Shown one piece after another: positions 17,537-25,939 of a stretch of 64,000 nucleotides of DNA; the first letter of the stretch is position 1; every line of letters starts with the position of its first letter. Position numbers and translations under genes: made by a program. The notes beneath the pieces were generated by a model. The model searched no databases. It was not told the origin of the DNA and worked only from the letters and a program-made list of their open reading frames with translations. The stretch is taken from NCBI GenBank assembly GCA_033344775.1, contig JAWPMT010000004.1:1550001-1614000 (forward strand), in the 5' to 3' direction. The DNA comes from Cytophagales bacterium (GTDB lineage Bacteria > Bacteroidota > Bacteroidia > Cytophagales > Cyclobacteriaceae).

Positions 17537-17893
17537 ATGGAACGACTAACCAGGGCTGAAGAGCCTATCATGAAGATTATCTGGGATAAGGGAGAAGTGT
17601 TCATCAAAGACATCATTGAAGCACTATCGGAGAAAATCCCCTACAACACGGTATCGTCTATTGTGAGGGTACTGGAGTCCAAAAACATGGTAGGGCACAA
17701 GGCTTATGGAAGGACCTATCAATATTACCCATTGATCAAGAAAAGCGAGTATCGGAAGTCACTACTCAAGACGATGATATTCGAATACTTCGATGGTTCT
17801 TATAAGGGATTGTTGTCTCAAATGATTGCCAACGAAGATCTATCGAAAGACGAACTAGAGGAAATGAAAAAACTGCTAAATGAAAAGTCATGA
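17537..17893 (+). CDS. BlaI/MecI/CopY-family transcriptional repressor
   Basis: A 118-residue winged-helix protein that aligns over its full length with the BlaI/MecI family: MERLTRAEEPIMKIIWDKGE at the start, recognition helix region PYNTVSSIVRVLESKNMV, wing residues GRTYQYYPLI, and a C-terminal dimerisation helix. The family represses its own operon and is inactivated when its partner membrane protease is triggered. The ATGA overlap with the next gene and the palindromes at 17467-17531 fit that model. Nothing nearby encodes a beta-lactamase, so resistance should not be assumed. Confidence 0.92.
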   Translation: MERLTRAEEPIMKIIWDKGEVFIKDIIEALSEKIPYNTVSSIVRVLESKNMVGHKAYGRTYQYYPLIKKSEYRKSLLKTMIFEYFDGSYKGLLSQMIANEDLSKDELEEMKKLLNEKS

Positions 17894-19725
17894 TTGAAAT
17901 TGCTATTTACCTGTCGGAGTTCTTATTGATCTCTACCTTATTTTTTGTCATTTATTTATTGATCAAGGAACATGCAACTCCGCAGCTTCGACGCGTATTT
18001 CTGCTTTGCTGGCTATTATCCTCTTCGATCTTTCCTCTGATATCTATTGAGGGTTACCAATACCCGGTAGCTTACTTATCACATGATGCATTTGAGAGAA
18101 AGGAAGTAGACCATCAATTCAAAGCAATGGATGGTTTAACACCTCAAAATCCACCGCAAATTTCCATCCCTGTTCAGACCTCAGCCAATCAGCAAGTTGT
18201 TCCCAAAGCAGCCCCATCTAAAGACAAGAATTTCTCCTATCAATCTTTGTTTCTGATTCTCTATTTCTCGATAGTGGGCCTATTATTTGCCCGGTTCTTA
18301 TTTGGCCTGGCACAAATCCTGATGATGACTAAAAAGGCTGAAACAATACGGATCGACGGCAGGAAAGTATTCAAGGTGAATCAGTCTGGTTTTACGGGGG
18401 CATCATTCTTTCAATGGATATTCATCGGTTCCGATATAGACAGCAGCGATACGGAATTGATCCTCCAACATGAAATGACACACAGTCGATTGAGACATAG
18501 TTTCGATGTGATTTTAGGAAACCTCTACCAGATCATGTTTTGGGCTTGCCCATGGAGTTGGTATGTATTGAGGCAGATCAAACTAAATGCAGAATTAGAA
18601 ACGGACCATGTCCTTTCACAAAAGGTATCCATCAAAAGGTACGGAGAGCTCTTGCTCAACCTTCACCAAACCCAGGTGTCCTATGTATTGAACAATTTCA
18701 GTGCGGGCCACCTCAAGGTCCGAATTAAATCCATGACGAATCAATCCTCTCAGAAGAAATGGATACTTGCCGTACCTGTTCTACTGATCACGATTTCTTT
18801 CCTCGCAGTAAGTTGTAGTGACATCATCGAAAGTACTGCCTCCAGGAATACTGAATCCGCGTTAGATGCACGGCTAGTTGATGTGAAATCCATCACGACT
18901 AAATTCGTCAGTCATCAAAACGATACGCAACAAAAGACTGGTAAAATTGTGTCCAGAGTTACTTTTCTTCCGGATGGCAGTCTTGACGAATTCGTAGAAA
19001 AGACCTCTTATCCCTACGATCGTGAATATGAAGTGAAAAAGACTTTTTGGGATACTCCAGCAAAAAAGAACCTTTTTCACGCCATGGATGGGTTGAATTT
19101 AGGGGTTGCTGAAAGGAACCTTCTCTATGGCAACGACTGGTCTACGGCCTATCTCAAACATCTAAGAGATAAAAGAAACTCCGAGCTAAGCAGGGGCTTT
19201 TGGGATGAAGAAATTACCGCCGATAAAGAGATAAATCCGACATCAATCAAGGTTGCCAGAGATTACAGTGGAAATAGTATTTCATTTTTAAATTCTCCCG
19301 AAACAACCCAGTTCTTCGAGTATGACGGCAATAAGGTGATCTCAACGTCAAAGATGACTGAATACAAAATAGATGAAAGCCAAATAGAGACGTATTTAAC
19401 TAAATACGAAGGCATGGAATCAGAGGTAGCAAAACAATTAGACTGGGCCAAGCTTAACTCCGGAAAGGTGACAAATGACATCAAGTTTTTCTTTGACGGG
19501 GAGTTATTGACAAGCATCACCACCCAGGATTCGTATGGAGATCCGATTACTTATAAGTTCTTTTATCAGAACAATCTGCTTACCAAACAGGAGTACTACA
19601 AATACGGAAAGTTAGTCAATACGCGGGTCCATCATTACAAAAATGGACTGAAAGATCGCTCAGAAATCTTCAACATCTACAATGAACCAGAATACACCAT
19701 TCTTTACGAATATGAATTCTGGTAA
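17890..19725 (+). CDS. BlaR1/MecR1-like M56 membrane metallopeptidase with a non-canonical C-terminus
   Basis: A 611-residue protein that overlaps the repressor stop codon (ATGA). The N-terminal part has about four transmembrane helices; an M56 peptidase core carries the zinc motif H194-E-M-T-H198 followed by the downstream acidic segment NAELETDHVLSQ. A last membrane helix (about residues 292-312, ILAVPVLLITISFLAVSC) is followed by about 300 periplasmic residues. These lack the beta-lactam-binding SxxK/SxN/KTG penicillin-binding domain of true BlaR1 and instead contain tandem strand-turn-strand segments such as YYKYGKLVNTRVHHYKNGLK, like those of antitoxin or MORN-type repeat proteins. The stimulus is therefore probably something other than a beta-lactam. 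Confidence 0.9.
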   Translation: MIEIAIYLSEFLLISTLFFVIYLLIKEHATPQLRRVFLLCWLLSSSIFPLISIEGYQYPVAYLSHDAFERKEVDHQFKAMDGLTPQNPPQISIPVQTSANQQVVPKAAPSKDKNFSYQSLFLILYFSIVGLLFARFLFGLAQILMMTKKAETIRIDGRKVFKVNQSGFTGASFFQWIFIGSDIDSSDTELILQHEMTHSRLRHSFDVILGNLYQIMFWACPWSWYVLRQIKLNAELETDHVLSQKVSIKRYGELLLNLHQTQVSYVLNNFSAGHLKVRIKSMTNQSSQKKWILAVPVLLITISFLAVSCSDIIESTASRNTESALDARLVDVKSITTKFVSHQNDTQQKTGKIVSRVTFLPDGSLDEFVEKTSYPYDREYEVKKTFWDTPAKKNLFHAMDGLNLGVAERNLLYGNDWSTAYLKHLRDKRNSELSRGFWDEEITADKEINPTSIKVARDYSGNSISFLNSPETTQFFEYDGNKVISTSKMTEYKIDESQIETYLTKYEGMESEVAKQLDWAKLNSGKVTNDIKFFFDGELLTSITTQDSYGDPITYKFFYQNNLLTKQEYYKYGKLVNTRVHHYKNGLKDRSEIFNIYNEPEYTILYEYEFW

Positions 19726-20087
19726 GATCAGCGGAATATTCGTTTAGTTCAGCATGAATTTCACCTCTTACACACGGTGACCGGATCTATTTTTGAAGTA
19801 GTTGAAACACCTGTATTCCCACTTTTGACGCATATCAGTCAACTTAAGCGTCATTCCTGCGTAGGCAGGGTGCCTGACCAAGGAATCTCAAACTTAGATG
19901 TGCTAACAGACTTTGAGATTCCCGAACACAGTCCCATCCGGGTACGGCGGGAATGACGGGTTTTGTTTTTTTGGTTTAAGTTGACAGCCAAAAACTCTTG
20001 AAGTGGGTCTCTCTAGTAATTTGAAAGAAAAGATTTCCAACACTTCATTTCAAACACCCTGAGGTTATGATGTACTTGACTAACCTC
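19726..20087. other. Intergenic region holding a nested palindromic repeat
   Basis: This convergent gap holds no ORF I can support. It contains the palindromic element described at 19838-19985; beyond it I see nothing. Confidence 0.6.
19838..19985. repeat. Nested inverted-repeat element (CGTCATTCC family)
   Basis: About 148 bp with three nested inverted repeats: outer GTCAACTTAA (19838-19847) with TTAAGTTGAC (19976-19985), middle CGTCATTCC (19849-19857) with GGAATGACG (19950-19958), and inner GGAATCTCAAA (19882-19892) with TTTGAGATTCC (19912-19922). It sits between convergent genes and resembles non-autonomous MITE-like repeats. Related CGTCATTCC ends recur at 25045, 40616 and 44380. Confidence 0.75.
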
Positions 20088-21764
20088 CTACCCCAACACC
20101 TTCTCCAAAATCTTCTTGGTGATCAGATAAGTCGGTAAGATCCCTTCTGCACCCAAACTTCCGGAAGCCAACGTACTTCCCGTTCGCAGCGGATTATCAG
20201 AAGCGTAGTAAGCGTAAAATACTTTCACGTTTTCATCCACACTCCTACGAATACGAGAGGCCGACTGGATCGCTTTCTGATAATGTGCTCCTTCCATTTC
20301 CAGGCCTACCGCATTCCAGGTCGTCTCCAGGAAATGAGCCAGAATATCATGGTTTTGAAGAGATGTCCCCAGTACCGTGATCATGGTTCCTTCGAAAACC
20401 TGCAAGCCGCAACCTTCGAAATCTTCTTTGCTCAGCTGGTTGTCGAACGGATAGTTATCTGCCGTCCCTTCAAAAACGTGAGCGGTAGGGATCATGATAT
20501 CGCCTTTATCCCCTTCGAGGATACCCGCTTTACCCATAATGGATACGGTTTCTACCCGCATCGGGTATTCTAGTTCCGCTCGTTCGTAAGGTTTTAGTAG
20601 TTCATCCAGACATTCGTAAGCCTGCTCTCCGAAGGCATAGTCCATCACAATCAGGACCTCTTCTTTGTTTTTGAATTGCTTCAGGTTCAGGTCCGGTGGC
20701 AAATGATTGGGATCAATTTTATCAAGCTCAATGATCTGGACCGTCAGGTTGGTCCCGGAATTATCCTGGATCTCGTATAAGCCATGCGTTTCCGCAAAAA
20801 CACCGATCTTCTCCCGCATGGGCGCGTTTTCCGGTGCACTGGTCGCTTCAGCCAGCGCAGAAATCGACGGATAAGACTGCTCTTCTTTCAGCGCCTCGAA
20901 TCCAAATAAGGTATTCTTTACACTGTGCAGGTTGGCACTGATGATGTGTTTGGTACGATCCATCAAGCCTTTTTCAAACAGCAAGTCTTTGATGCGTTGT
21001 GCCCATTGTGTCCCAAAAGCATGCTGCCCTACGATCTCTCTCAATTTTGCTGAAAAGCTGATGCCTTTGTCCTTCTTCTCTTTTTCTTCCAGGATGGCTA
21101 CCCGACCCAGGTGATAAACAATGTGGTACAGGCTGTTACTACTGCTGCTTTGTGCAAATTTCTCAACTGCCTGGCGGGTTTCTTCCAGCGTACGGCCAAT
21201 GATGTTACTCAAATAGACAATGGCACGCTTCTCATCGAAGGCCTTCCCTCGACCTTCATATTCCACGACCTCTTCCAGTCGGCGCCAATCTTCATCGATC
21301 TCCCGCTTGGCCGTCATGGCGTGATCTTTGATCTTAGATGCCTCAATGTAGAGGAAGGTCAAGTGCGTTAAGATGTCATAGATGTCACTTCGTCCACGTG
21401 TCATTTCAATGTACATCCGCTCTTTATCGATCCGATAACAGTTGCGGCGACGTTTGGGAGGAATGATCAGTTCGTAACCCGATCCTTCAAAGCCTTCACT
21501 CGCGATCAGTTTGATGAACCGACATTCTTCAATGCCTTTGGGTAGCCGCTCCATGACGTAGAGCAGACCATCCAATTCTACACGCTCATGATCAGACATC
21601 ACCCCATAGATCTCTGGGTTCAGGACCTTCATGGCTTCAATTAATGATTTTCCAGATACGCCCATGGGTTTGTAGCTTCCCCTCAAAAACAGGTGGCGCA
21701 TGGTGATGTAGAGCCTTTCGATTGCGGCCCTGGATTCTCTTGTACGTTTTTTATCAACGCTCAT
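20088..21764 (-). CDS. Conserved Bacteroidota protein of unknown function (possibly DUF6909)
   Basis: A 558-residue soluble protein with a basic N-terminus (MSVDKKRTRESRAAIERLYI) and long helical stretches, no signal peptide and no membrane helix. I recognise it as a conserved protein of Bacteroidota genomes; I believe it is annotated as DUF6909, though I cannot confirm the accession from sequence alone. The C-terminal third has glycine-rich loops (GTSLQNHDILAHF, RTGSTLASGSLGAEG) that might bind a nucleotide or substrate. It is divergent from the first Roco gene, and the 317-bp gap between them must hold both promoters. Confidence 0.75.
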   Translation of the reverse strand: MSVDKKRTRESRAAIERLYITMRHLFLRGSYKPMGVSGKSLIEAMKVLNPEIYGVMSDHERVELDGLLYVMERLPKGIEECRFIKLIASEGFEGSGYELIIPPKRRRNCYRIDKERMYIEMTRGRSDIYDILTHLTFLYIEASKIKDHAMTAKREIDEDWRRLEEVVEYEGRGKAFDEKRAIVYLSNIIGRTLEETRQAVEKFAQSSSSNSLYHIVYHLGRVAILEEKEKKDKGISFSAKLREIVGQHAFGTQWAQRIKDLLFEKGLMDRTKHIISANLHSVKNTLFGFEALKEEQSYPSISALAEATSAPENAPMREKIGVFAETHGLYEIQDNSGTNLTVQIIELDKIDPNHLPPDLNLKQFKNKEEVLIVMDYAFGEQAYECLDELLKPYERAELEYPMRVETVSIMGKAGILEGDKGDIMIPTAHVFEGTADNYPFDNQLSKEDFEGCGLQVFEGTMITVLGTSLQNHDILAHFLETTWNAVGLEMEGAHYQKAIQSASRIRRSVDENVKVFYAYYASDNPLRTGSTLASGSLGAEGILPTYLITKKILEKVLG

Positions 21765-22081
21765 TCAAAAAGGTTGTTTTTTATATGTTAGAAAGGCTGA
21801 CTACTGCAAGTATTAGCATTCTATGCGATTTTATTTCGGAGGAACAGATTCTTCATAGAATCTTCTAAATCAGGAAACAAATCGCTAAACAGCATCAGCT
21901 AAAATTTCACAAAACTAATGCATTTGTGATTCATGGCGGCTATTATTTTTTCCGGAAACGCTGACCTAAACATTCAAAGCAGTTGTCAACGAGAATCTTT
22001 AAGCTTTGAATTACTCATCGCCTAAAAATCTTCCCAACTACCCATTTCTCACTATATTAGATAACGGAAACCCCTACTCTC
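21765..22081. promoter_or_regulatory. Divergent promoter region of the Roco gene and the conserved protein
   Basis: A box TATATTAG (22053-22060) resembling the Bacteroidota -7 element TAnnTTTG lies 29 bp before the Roco ATG (22082), a distance like that of the second Roco gene. Nothing else convincing was seen in this stretch. Confidence 0.35.
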
Positions 22082-24796
22082 ATGTCCGAAAGAGCCTTAG
22101 AACTCATCGAAGCAGAAAAGCAAAACAAAACTGGAAGACTGTACCTGACCAAAACTGGACTTACCGCCCTCCCCGAAGAACTGCAAGCAATGCATTGGCT
22201 GACCAACCTTGATCTTGATGACAACAGTATTCAGGATATTTCCTCGTTGACAAAGCTCACCAAACTGCGATCATTAGGGTTAAGTATGAATAAAATACAG
22301 GACCTGTCCCCTCTTGAAAATCTTAGTCAACTCCGTTCATTAAAACTATTCAGTAATGAAGTTCAGGACATCTCTCCTCTAAAAAATCTCAGACATCTCA
22401 AAGAACTGGACCTGATCTACAACCATATTGAGGACATCAGTAACTTGAATAAGCTTACCCAACTTCAAGAGTTAGAATTAGGAGATAACAGGATTGAGAA
22501 TATTGAACCACTGGCTTCATTAGTCAAGTTAGAAGAGTTATGGCTTTATCGAAATTCGATCCAGGATTTATCTCCCCTTCAGGAACTGCGTAATCTTAAA
22601 AAATTAGATCTGGACAAAAACCCCATACAAGACCTGTCTCCGTTGTTGTCCTTACCACAACTCGAATACCTGGGCCTGCAACAATTGGGCCTCAAAGACC
22701 TCTCCCCCTTACTGCCCCTACTTCAACGCACCTCTATGGAAGTTATCATGGACAAAAGAAACGAAGAGTTGAACCTACGAGGAAATGAAATCCTGAAACC
22801 TCCCCTTGAGATTGTCGAGCAAGGTCGGGAAGCCATCCTGGAGTGGTTTGAAGCCAATAAGACCGCACTCAATGAGGTCAAACTCATCCTGATCGGCGAT
22901 CCCAAAGCAGGTAAAACATCGATTCTCCGCCGACTGAAAGATGGCACATTCAACAAAGATGAACCCCAAACAGACGGGATCAACATCGAGGACATCCACT
23001 TTGGTGATTGTGATAACTTTGATGGTGAAGGTGCATTGAAAGACATCACTGGTCACTTCTGGGATTTTGGCGGTCAGGAAATCATGAACTCCACGCATCA
23101 GTTTTTCCTGACCAAACGCTCTGTCTACCTCCTGGTACTCAATGCGAGAAATGACAACCAGGTAGCCAATCAGGTGCGGAACTGGGTACAGCGCATCCGG
23201 GCCACGGGTGGCGATTCGCCTATCATCGTTGTGGCCAACCAAATCGACGTAAATCGTGGCTTTGGCTTTGAGAACGAATCGATCCTCCGTAAAGACTTCC
23301 CTCAGATCAAGGCCTTTCTCAAAGTGTCTTGCGATACCGGTGAAAACATGGAGTCCCTGATCGCTGAGTTGGAAGCATGGATCCCGCAAGCGGAATTGTT
23401 CCGTACAGAAGTAGACGAAAAGTGGTTACCTATCAAAGACCGGATGGAAAAAGAAACGGCGGAGAAACGGTACCTGACGGAGGATCGTTTTCTGCAGATC
23501 TGCAAAGACCTGAACCCTACGTCCCGGAAGAGTCTGGTTACCTTCTTGCATGACCTGGGATTACTGCTTCATTTTGAAGGGTTAGGCCAGATCCTGGAGG
23601 AATATTACGTATTGGACCCCAACTGGATCACCTACGGTGTGTATCAAATCCTCACTTCCAACTTTGCCGGCAGTTGCAAAGGCATCGTACCCGTAGACCG
23701 ACTGGATTACATCGTGAACGAGGAGCCTGATAAGTTGTACCTGTATCAAACCGAGAACTTCGTAAAAACCCACTACAGTCCCGCTCAACGGACGTTTCTC
23801 GTGGACATCCTGCATGAGTTTAAGCTTTGCTTTTATGTCAACGATCGGCAGCACTTCATCGTGCCGGATTTATTAGAAACGGAAGCGTCGCCAGAAGTGA
23901 CGGAACCCATCCGAAATGCTTCCGACGCCCTTCGGTTTGTCTATGAATATACCTATCTGCCGAAATCGATCATCCCAGAGATCATGGTAGAAGCCCACCA
24001 TATGCTGGCCAATATCTGGCGAACCGGTTGTCTGCTGACTTACGAAGACAGCACCGCCCTGATCAATGCAGATCAAAATCGCATCTACATCACGGTGGTG
24101 GGCACGCATAAAAAGAAACGTGAATTCCTGTCCGTCTTGCGCTACCAGTTGGATCAGATCAACAGCAAGCTGAGTGATCCACCAAAGATGCTCATCCCGC
24201 TACCGGGCTTACCGAACGATATGGTGAGCTATAAAAGGCTGCTTAGCCTGGAGCGTGCTCGTCAGGAAGAATACCCGCACTACTCGGAAGCCACCGACGA
24301 AACCACGACCTTCCTCATTTCAAAACTACTGGAAGGCATCACACCCTTCAACGACATGGCAGCTGTCCGAAAGGAAATGGACAAACTAAGTTCCAAAATA
24401 GATAAGGCTCAATCTGGCATTGACCAACTCATCCAAACGCAGGAACAGCACTTTGAAACGCTCACGATGCAACTGGGGCCGGAATGGAAAGAGGCCATCA
24501 TTAATGATCTGGAAGCGGTGCAACCCCACCATGCAGAATCCATGGTCAGGGAGGTAACTCAGGCACTGGCCACCGCATTCGAGTTGCATCATGCGGATAT
24601 GAATGAAGAACTACAGACCATCTACCAAAACCTGAAGACTGCTCCCAGCAATACCCAGCTGAAGCTAAAGGTTGCGCTGCCACTGCTGCCTAATATCGTC
24701 AGTATCGAAGGGGAATTTGACTTGAAGGAATGGGGAAATAAGATGTATGAGAAGTATAAGCTGCCGCTTTTTAAGATGATGGGGAAGATTGGGTAG
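22082..24796 (+). CDS. Roco-family GTPase (LRR-Roc-COR), first paralog
   Basis: A 904-residue cytoplasmic protein. Residues 40-215 hold eight 22-residue leucine-rich repeats of pattern LxxLxLxxNxIxDLSPL. The Roc GTPase domain (about 262-430) has P-loop GDPKAGKT at 272-279, switch II DFGGQE at 328-333 and a base-recognition motif NQID at 386-389 (instead of NKxD). A COR domain (about 470-700) follows, with a C-terminal helical and strand region ending FDLKEWGNKMYEKYKLP. Roco proteins are dimeric GTPases linked to signalling in bacteria and eukaryotes (LRRK2). A second, longer paralog lies at 40808, on the other side of a giant surface-protein gene. Confidence 0.93.
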   Translation: MSERALELIEAEKQNKTGRLYLTKTGLTALPEELQAMHWLTNLDLDDNSIQDISSLTKLTKLRSLGLSMNKIQDLSPLENLSQLRSLKLFSNEVQDISPLKNLRHLKELDLIYNHIEDISNLNKLTQLQELELGDNRIENIEPLASLVKLEELWLYRNSIQDLSPLQELRNLKKLDLDKNPIQDLSPLLSLPQLEYLGLQQLGLKDLSPLLPLLQRTSMEVIMDKRNEELNLRGNEILKPPLEIVEQGREAILEWFEANKTALNEVKLILIGDPKAGKTSILRRLKDGTFNKDEPQTDGINIEDIHFGDCDNFDGEGALKDITGHFWDFGGQEIMNSTHQFFLTKRSVYLLVLNARNDNQVANQVRNWVQRIRATGGDSPIIVVANQIDVNRGFGFENESILRKDFPQIKAFLKVSCDTGENMESLIAELEAWIPQAELFRTEVDEKWLPIKDRMEKETAEKRYLTEDRFLQICKDLNPTSRKSLVTFLHDLGLLLHFEGLGQILEEYYVLDPNWITYGVYQILTSNFAGSCKGIVPVDRLDYIVNEEPDKLYLYQTENFVKTHYSPAQRTFLVDILHEFKLCFYVNDRQHFIVPDLLETEASPEVTEPIRNASDALRFVYEYTYLPKSIIPEIMVEAHHMLANIWRTGCLLTYEDSTALINADQNRIYITVVGTHKKKREFLSVLRYQLDQINSKLSDPPKMLIPLPGLPNDMVSYKRLLSLERARQEEYPHYSEATDETTTFLISKLLEGITPFNDMAAVRKEMDKLSSKIDKAQSGIDQLIQTQEQHFETLTMQLGPEWKEAIINDLEAVQPHHAESMVREVTQALATAFELHHADMNEELQTIYQNLKTAPSNTQLKLKVALPLLPNIVSIEGEFDLKEWGNKMYEKYKLPLFKMMGKIG

Positions 24797-24805
24797 CAAA
24801 TGCCC

Positions 24806-24938
24806 CAATGCCATTTAGCTAAGGTAAAGGACCGTCATTGCGATGCAAAAAAGCAATCTCAAATACTGTTTCGAAGCAGAAATGTAGAATAGACTGCTTC
24901 AATTCTTCGCAGTGACGAATCTTAGCTTAATGGCATTG
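24806..24938. repeat. Palindromic intergenic element (GTCATTGCGA type)
   Basis: The outer arms AATGCCATTTAGCTAAG (24807-24823) and CTTAGCTTAATGGCATT (24921-24937) are reverse complements with one mismatch. Inner arms CGTCATTGCG (24833-24842) and CGCAGTGACG (24908-24917) pair with one mismatch. The element directly follows the Roco stop codon (10 bp downstream) and could form a hairpin in its 3' transcript. Its centre (AAGCAATCTC) resembles REP-like elements known from other bacteria. Confidence 0.65.
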
Positions 24939-24990
24939 CCAGATTCCGTTACGATTGCACTTTGGTCTCGGTAACGTTTTTCCTTCTGTA

Positions 24991-25223
24991 AGCAATTCCA
25001 GCCTTTTCCGGCCAGCAGTCACGGATGACGGCCTTAAATAATTTCCGTCATTCCGGTCATCATTGTAGTCTCTCACGACTAGTACTAATTGAAATTGATG
25101 TACCGCTAGGCGGCCCTGCGGAATCTCACGAATATCAGTTGTTACTTCATTTGATGAGATTTCCCTATGATCATTGAACAAGTATACAGATGGAAGAATG
25201 TACTGTGATCCGGGGAATGACGG
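24991..25223. repeat. MITE-like element with CCGTCATTCCGG ends (copy 1)
   Basis: CCGTCATTCCGG (25045-25056) and CCGGGGAATGACGG (25210-25223) form the terminal inverted repeats. The preceding 55 bp (24991-25044, containing CAGCCTTTTCCGGCC) match 44325-44379 closely, so a longer diverged unit is duplicated in the window. It is intergenic upstream of rsmE and has no ORF. Confidence 0.7.
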
Positions 25224-25246
25224 TTCAGAATATGTAAACTTGCCTC

Positions 25247-25939
25247 ATGCACCTCTTCTACAAACCGGACCTGAAAGAAAACGCTACGCTGGAAGGCGAT
25301 GAGTTTCATCATTGTGTGAAAGTCTTGCGGCATCAGGCAGGTGATGTGGTATTCATGACCGATGGTCAGGGGGCCATGGCGAAAGTGACCATTGACGGCA
25401 TTTCCAAATCAGCACTCCAATTCTCCGCCATCGAGCGACTGGACCAACCAGCCAAACCTTTTGGGGTGCACTTGTTCATTTGCCCGACCAAGAACTTTGA
25501 CCGGATGGAGTGGATGGTGGAAAAAGCCGCTGAGATACAGGTCGATGAAATTACGTTCATCAATTCCAGAAATTCGGAAAGACCCAAAGCCAATCTGGGG
25601 CGATTGGAAAAGAAAGCAGTGAGTGCGTTGAAGCAATCAAAAAGCGCGTGGAAAATGCAGATCAATACCATTCAGCCTTTTGATCAAGTAATCGAGAAAC
25701 TGACTGGTGAGTCTTTTTTAGCTTATGTGGAAGAGAAGCAGCAGGCATTGAAAGACAGCATCTCTCCGGACAAACAAGTGAACCTATTCATCGGTCCTGA
25801 GGGAGATTTTACCCCTGAGGAAGTGGCGTTAGCGAAGGCAAAAGGCATCCAGCCTGTGAGCCTTGGAAAGTCTGTACTTCGCACGGAAACCGCTGGCCTA
25901 TTGGCGTGCCATACCGTGAACCTGATGAATGGTTTTTAG
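25247..25939 (+). CDS. rsmE: 16S rRNA (uracil-1498-N3)-methyltransferase RsmE
   Basis: A 230-residue SPOUT-fold enzyme that methylates N3 of U1498 in the decoding region of 16S rRNA. The start MHLFYKPDLKENATLEGDEF HHC gives the PUA-like N-terminal domain with DEFHHCVKVLR, and the C-terminal half has the SPOUT knot motifs: KNFDRMEWMVEKAAEIQV, IGPEGDFTPEEVALAK, and SLGKSVLRTETAGLLACHT. The knot loop (IGPEG) and the LGxxxLRTETA segment bind S-adenosylmethionine. Length and motifs are normal for the family. A TAAACTTG box lies immediately before the start; the gene stands alone between two repeat-rich gaps. Confidence 0.95.
   Translation: MHLFYKPDLKENATLEGDEFHHCVKVLRHQAGDVVFMTDGQGAMAKVTIDGISKSALQFSAIERLDQPAKPFGVHLFICPTKNFDRMEWMVEKAAEIQVDEITFINSRNSERPKANLGRLEKKAVSALKQSKSAWKMQINTIQPFDQVIEKLTGESFLAYVEEKQQALKDSISPDKQVNLFIGPEGDFTPEEVALAKAKGIQPVSLGKSVLRTETAGLLACHTVNLMNGF

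Noticed and set aside
17537-19725. Beta-lactam resistance locus
   Set aside because: BlaI and M56 homology alone does not imply resistance: there is no beta-lactamase gene and the sensor domain lacks penicillin-binding motifs.
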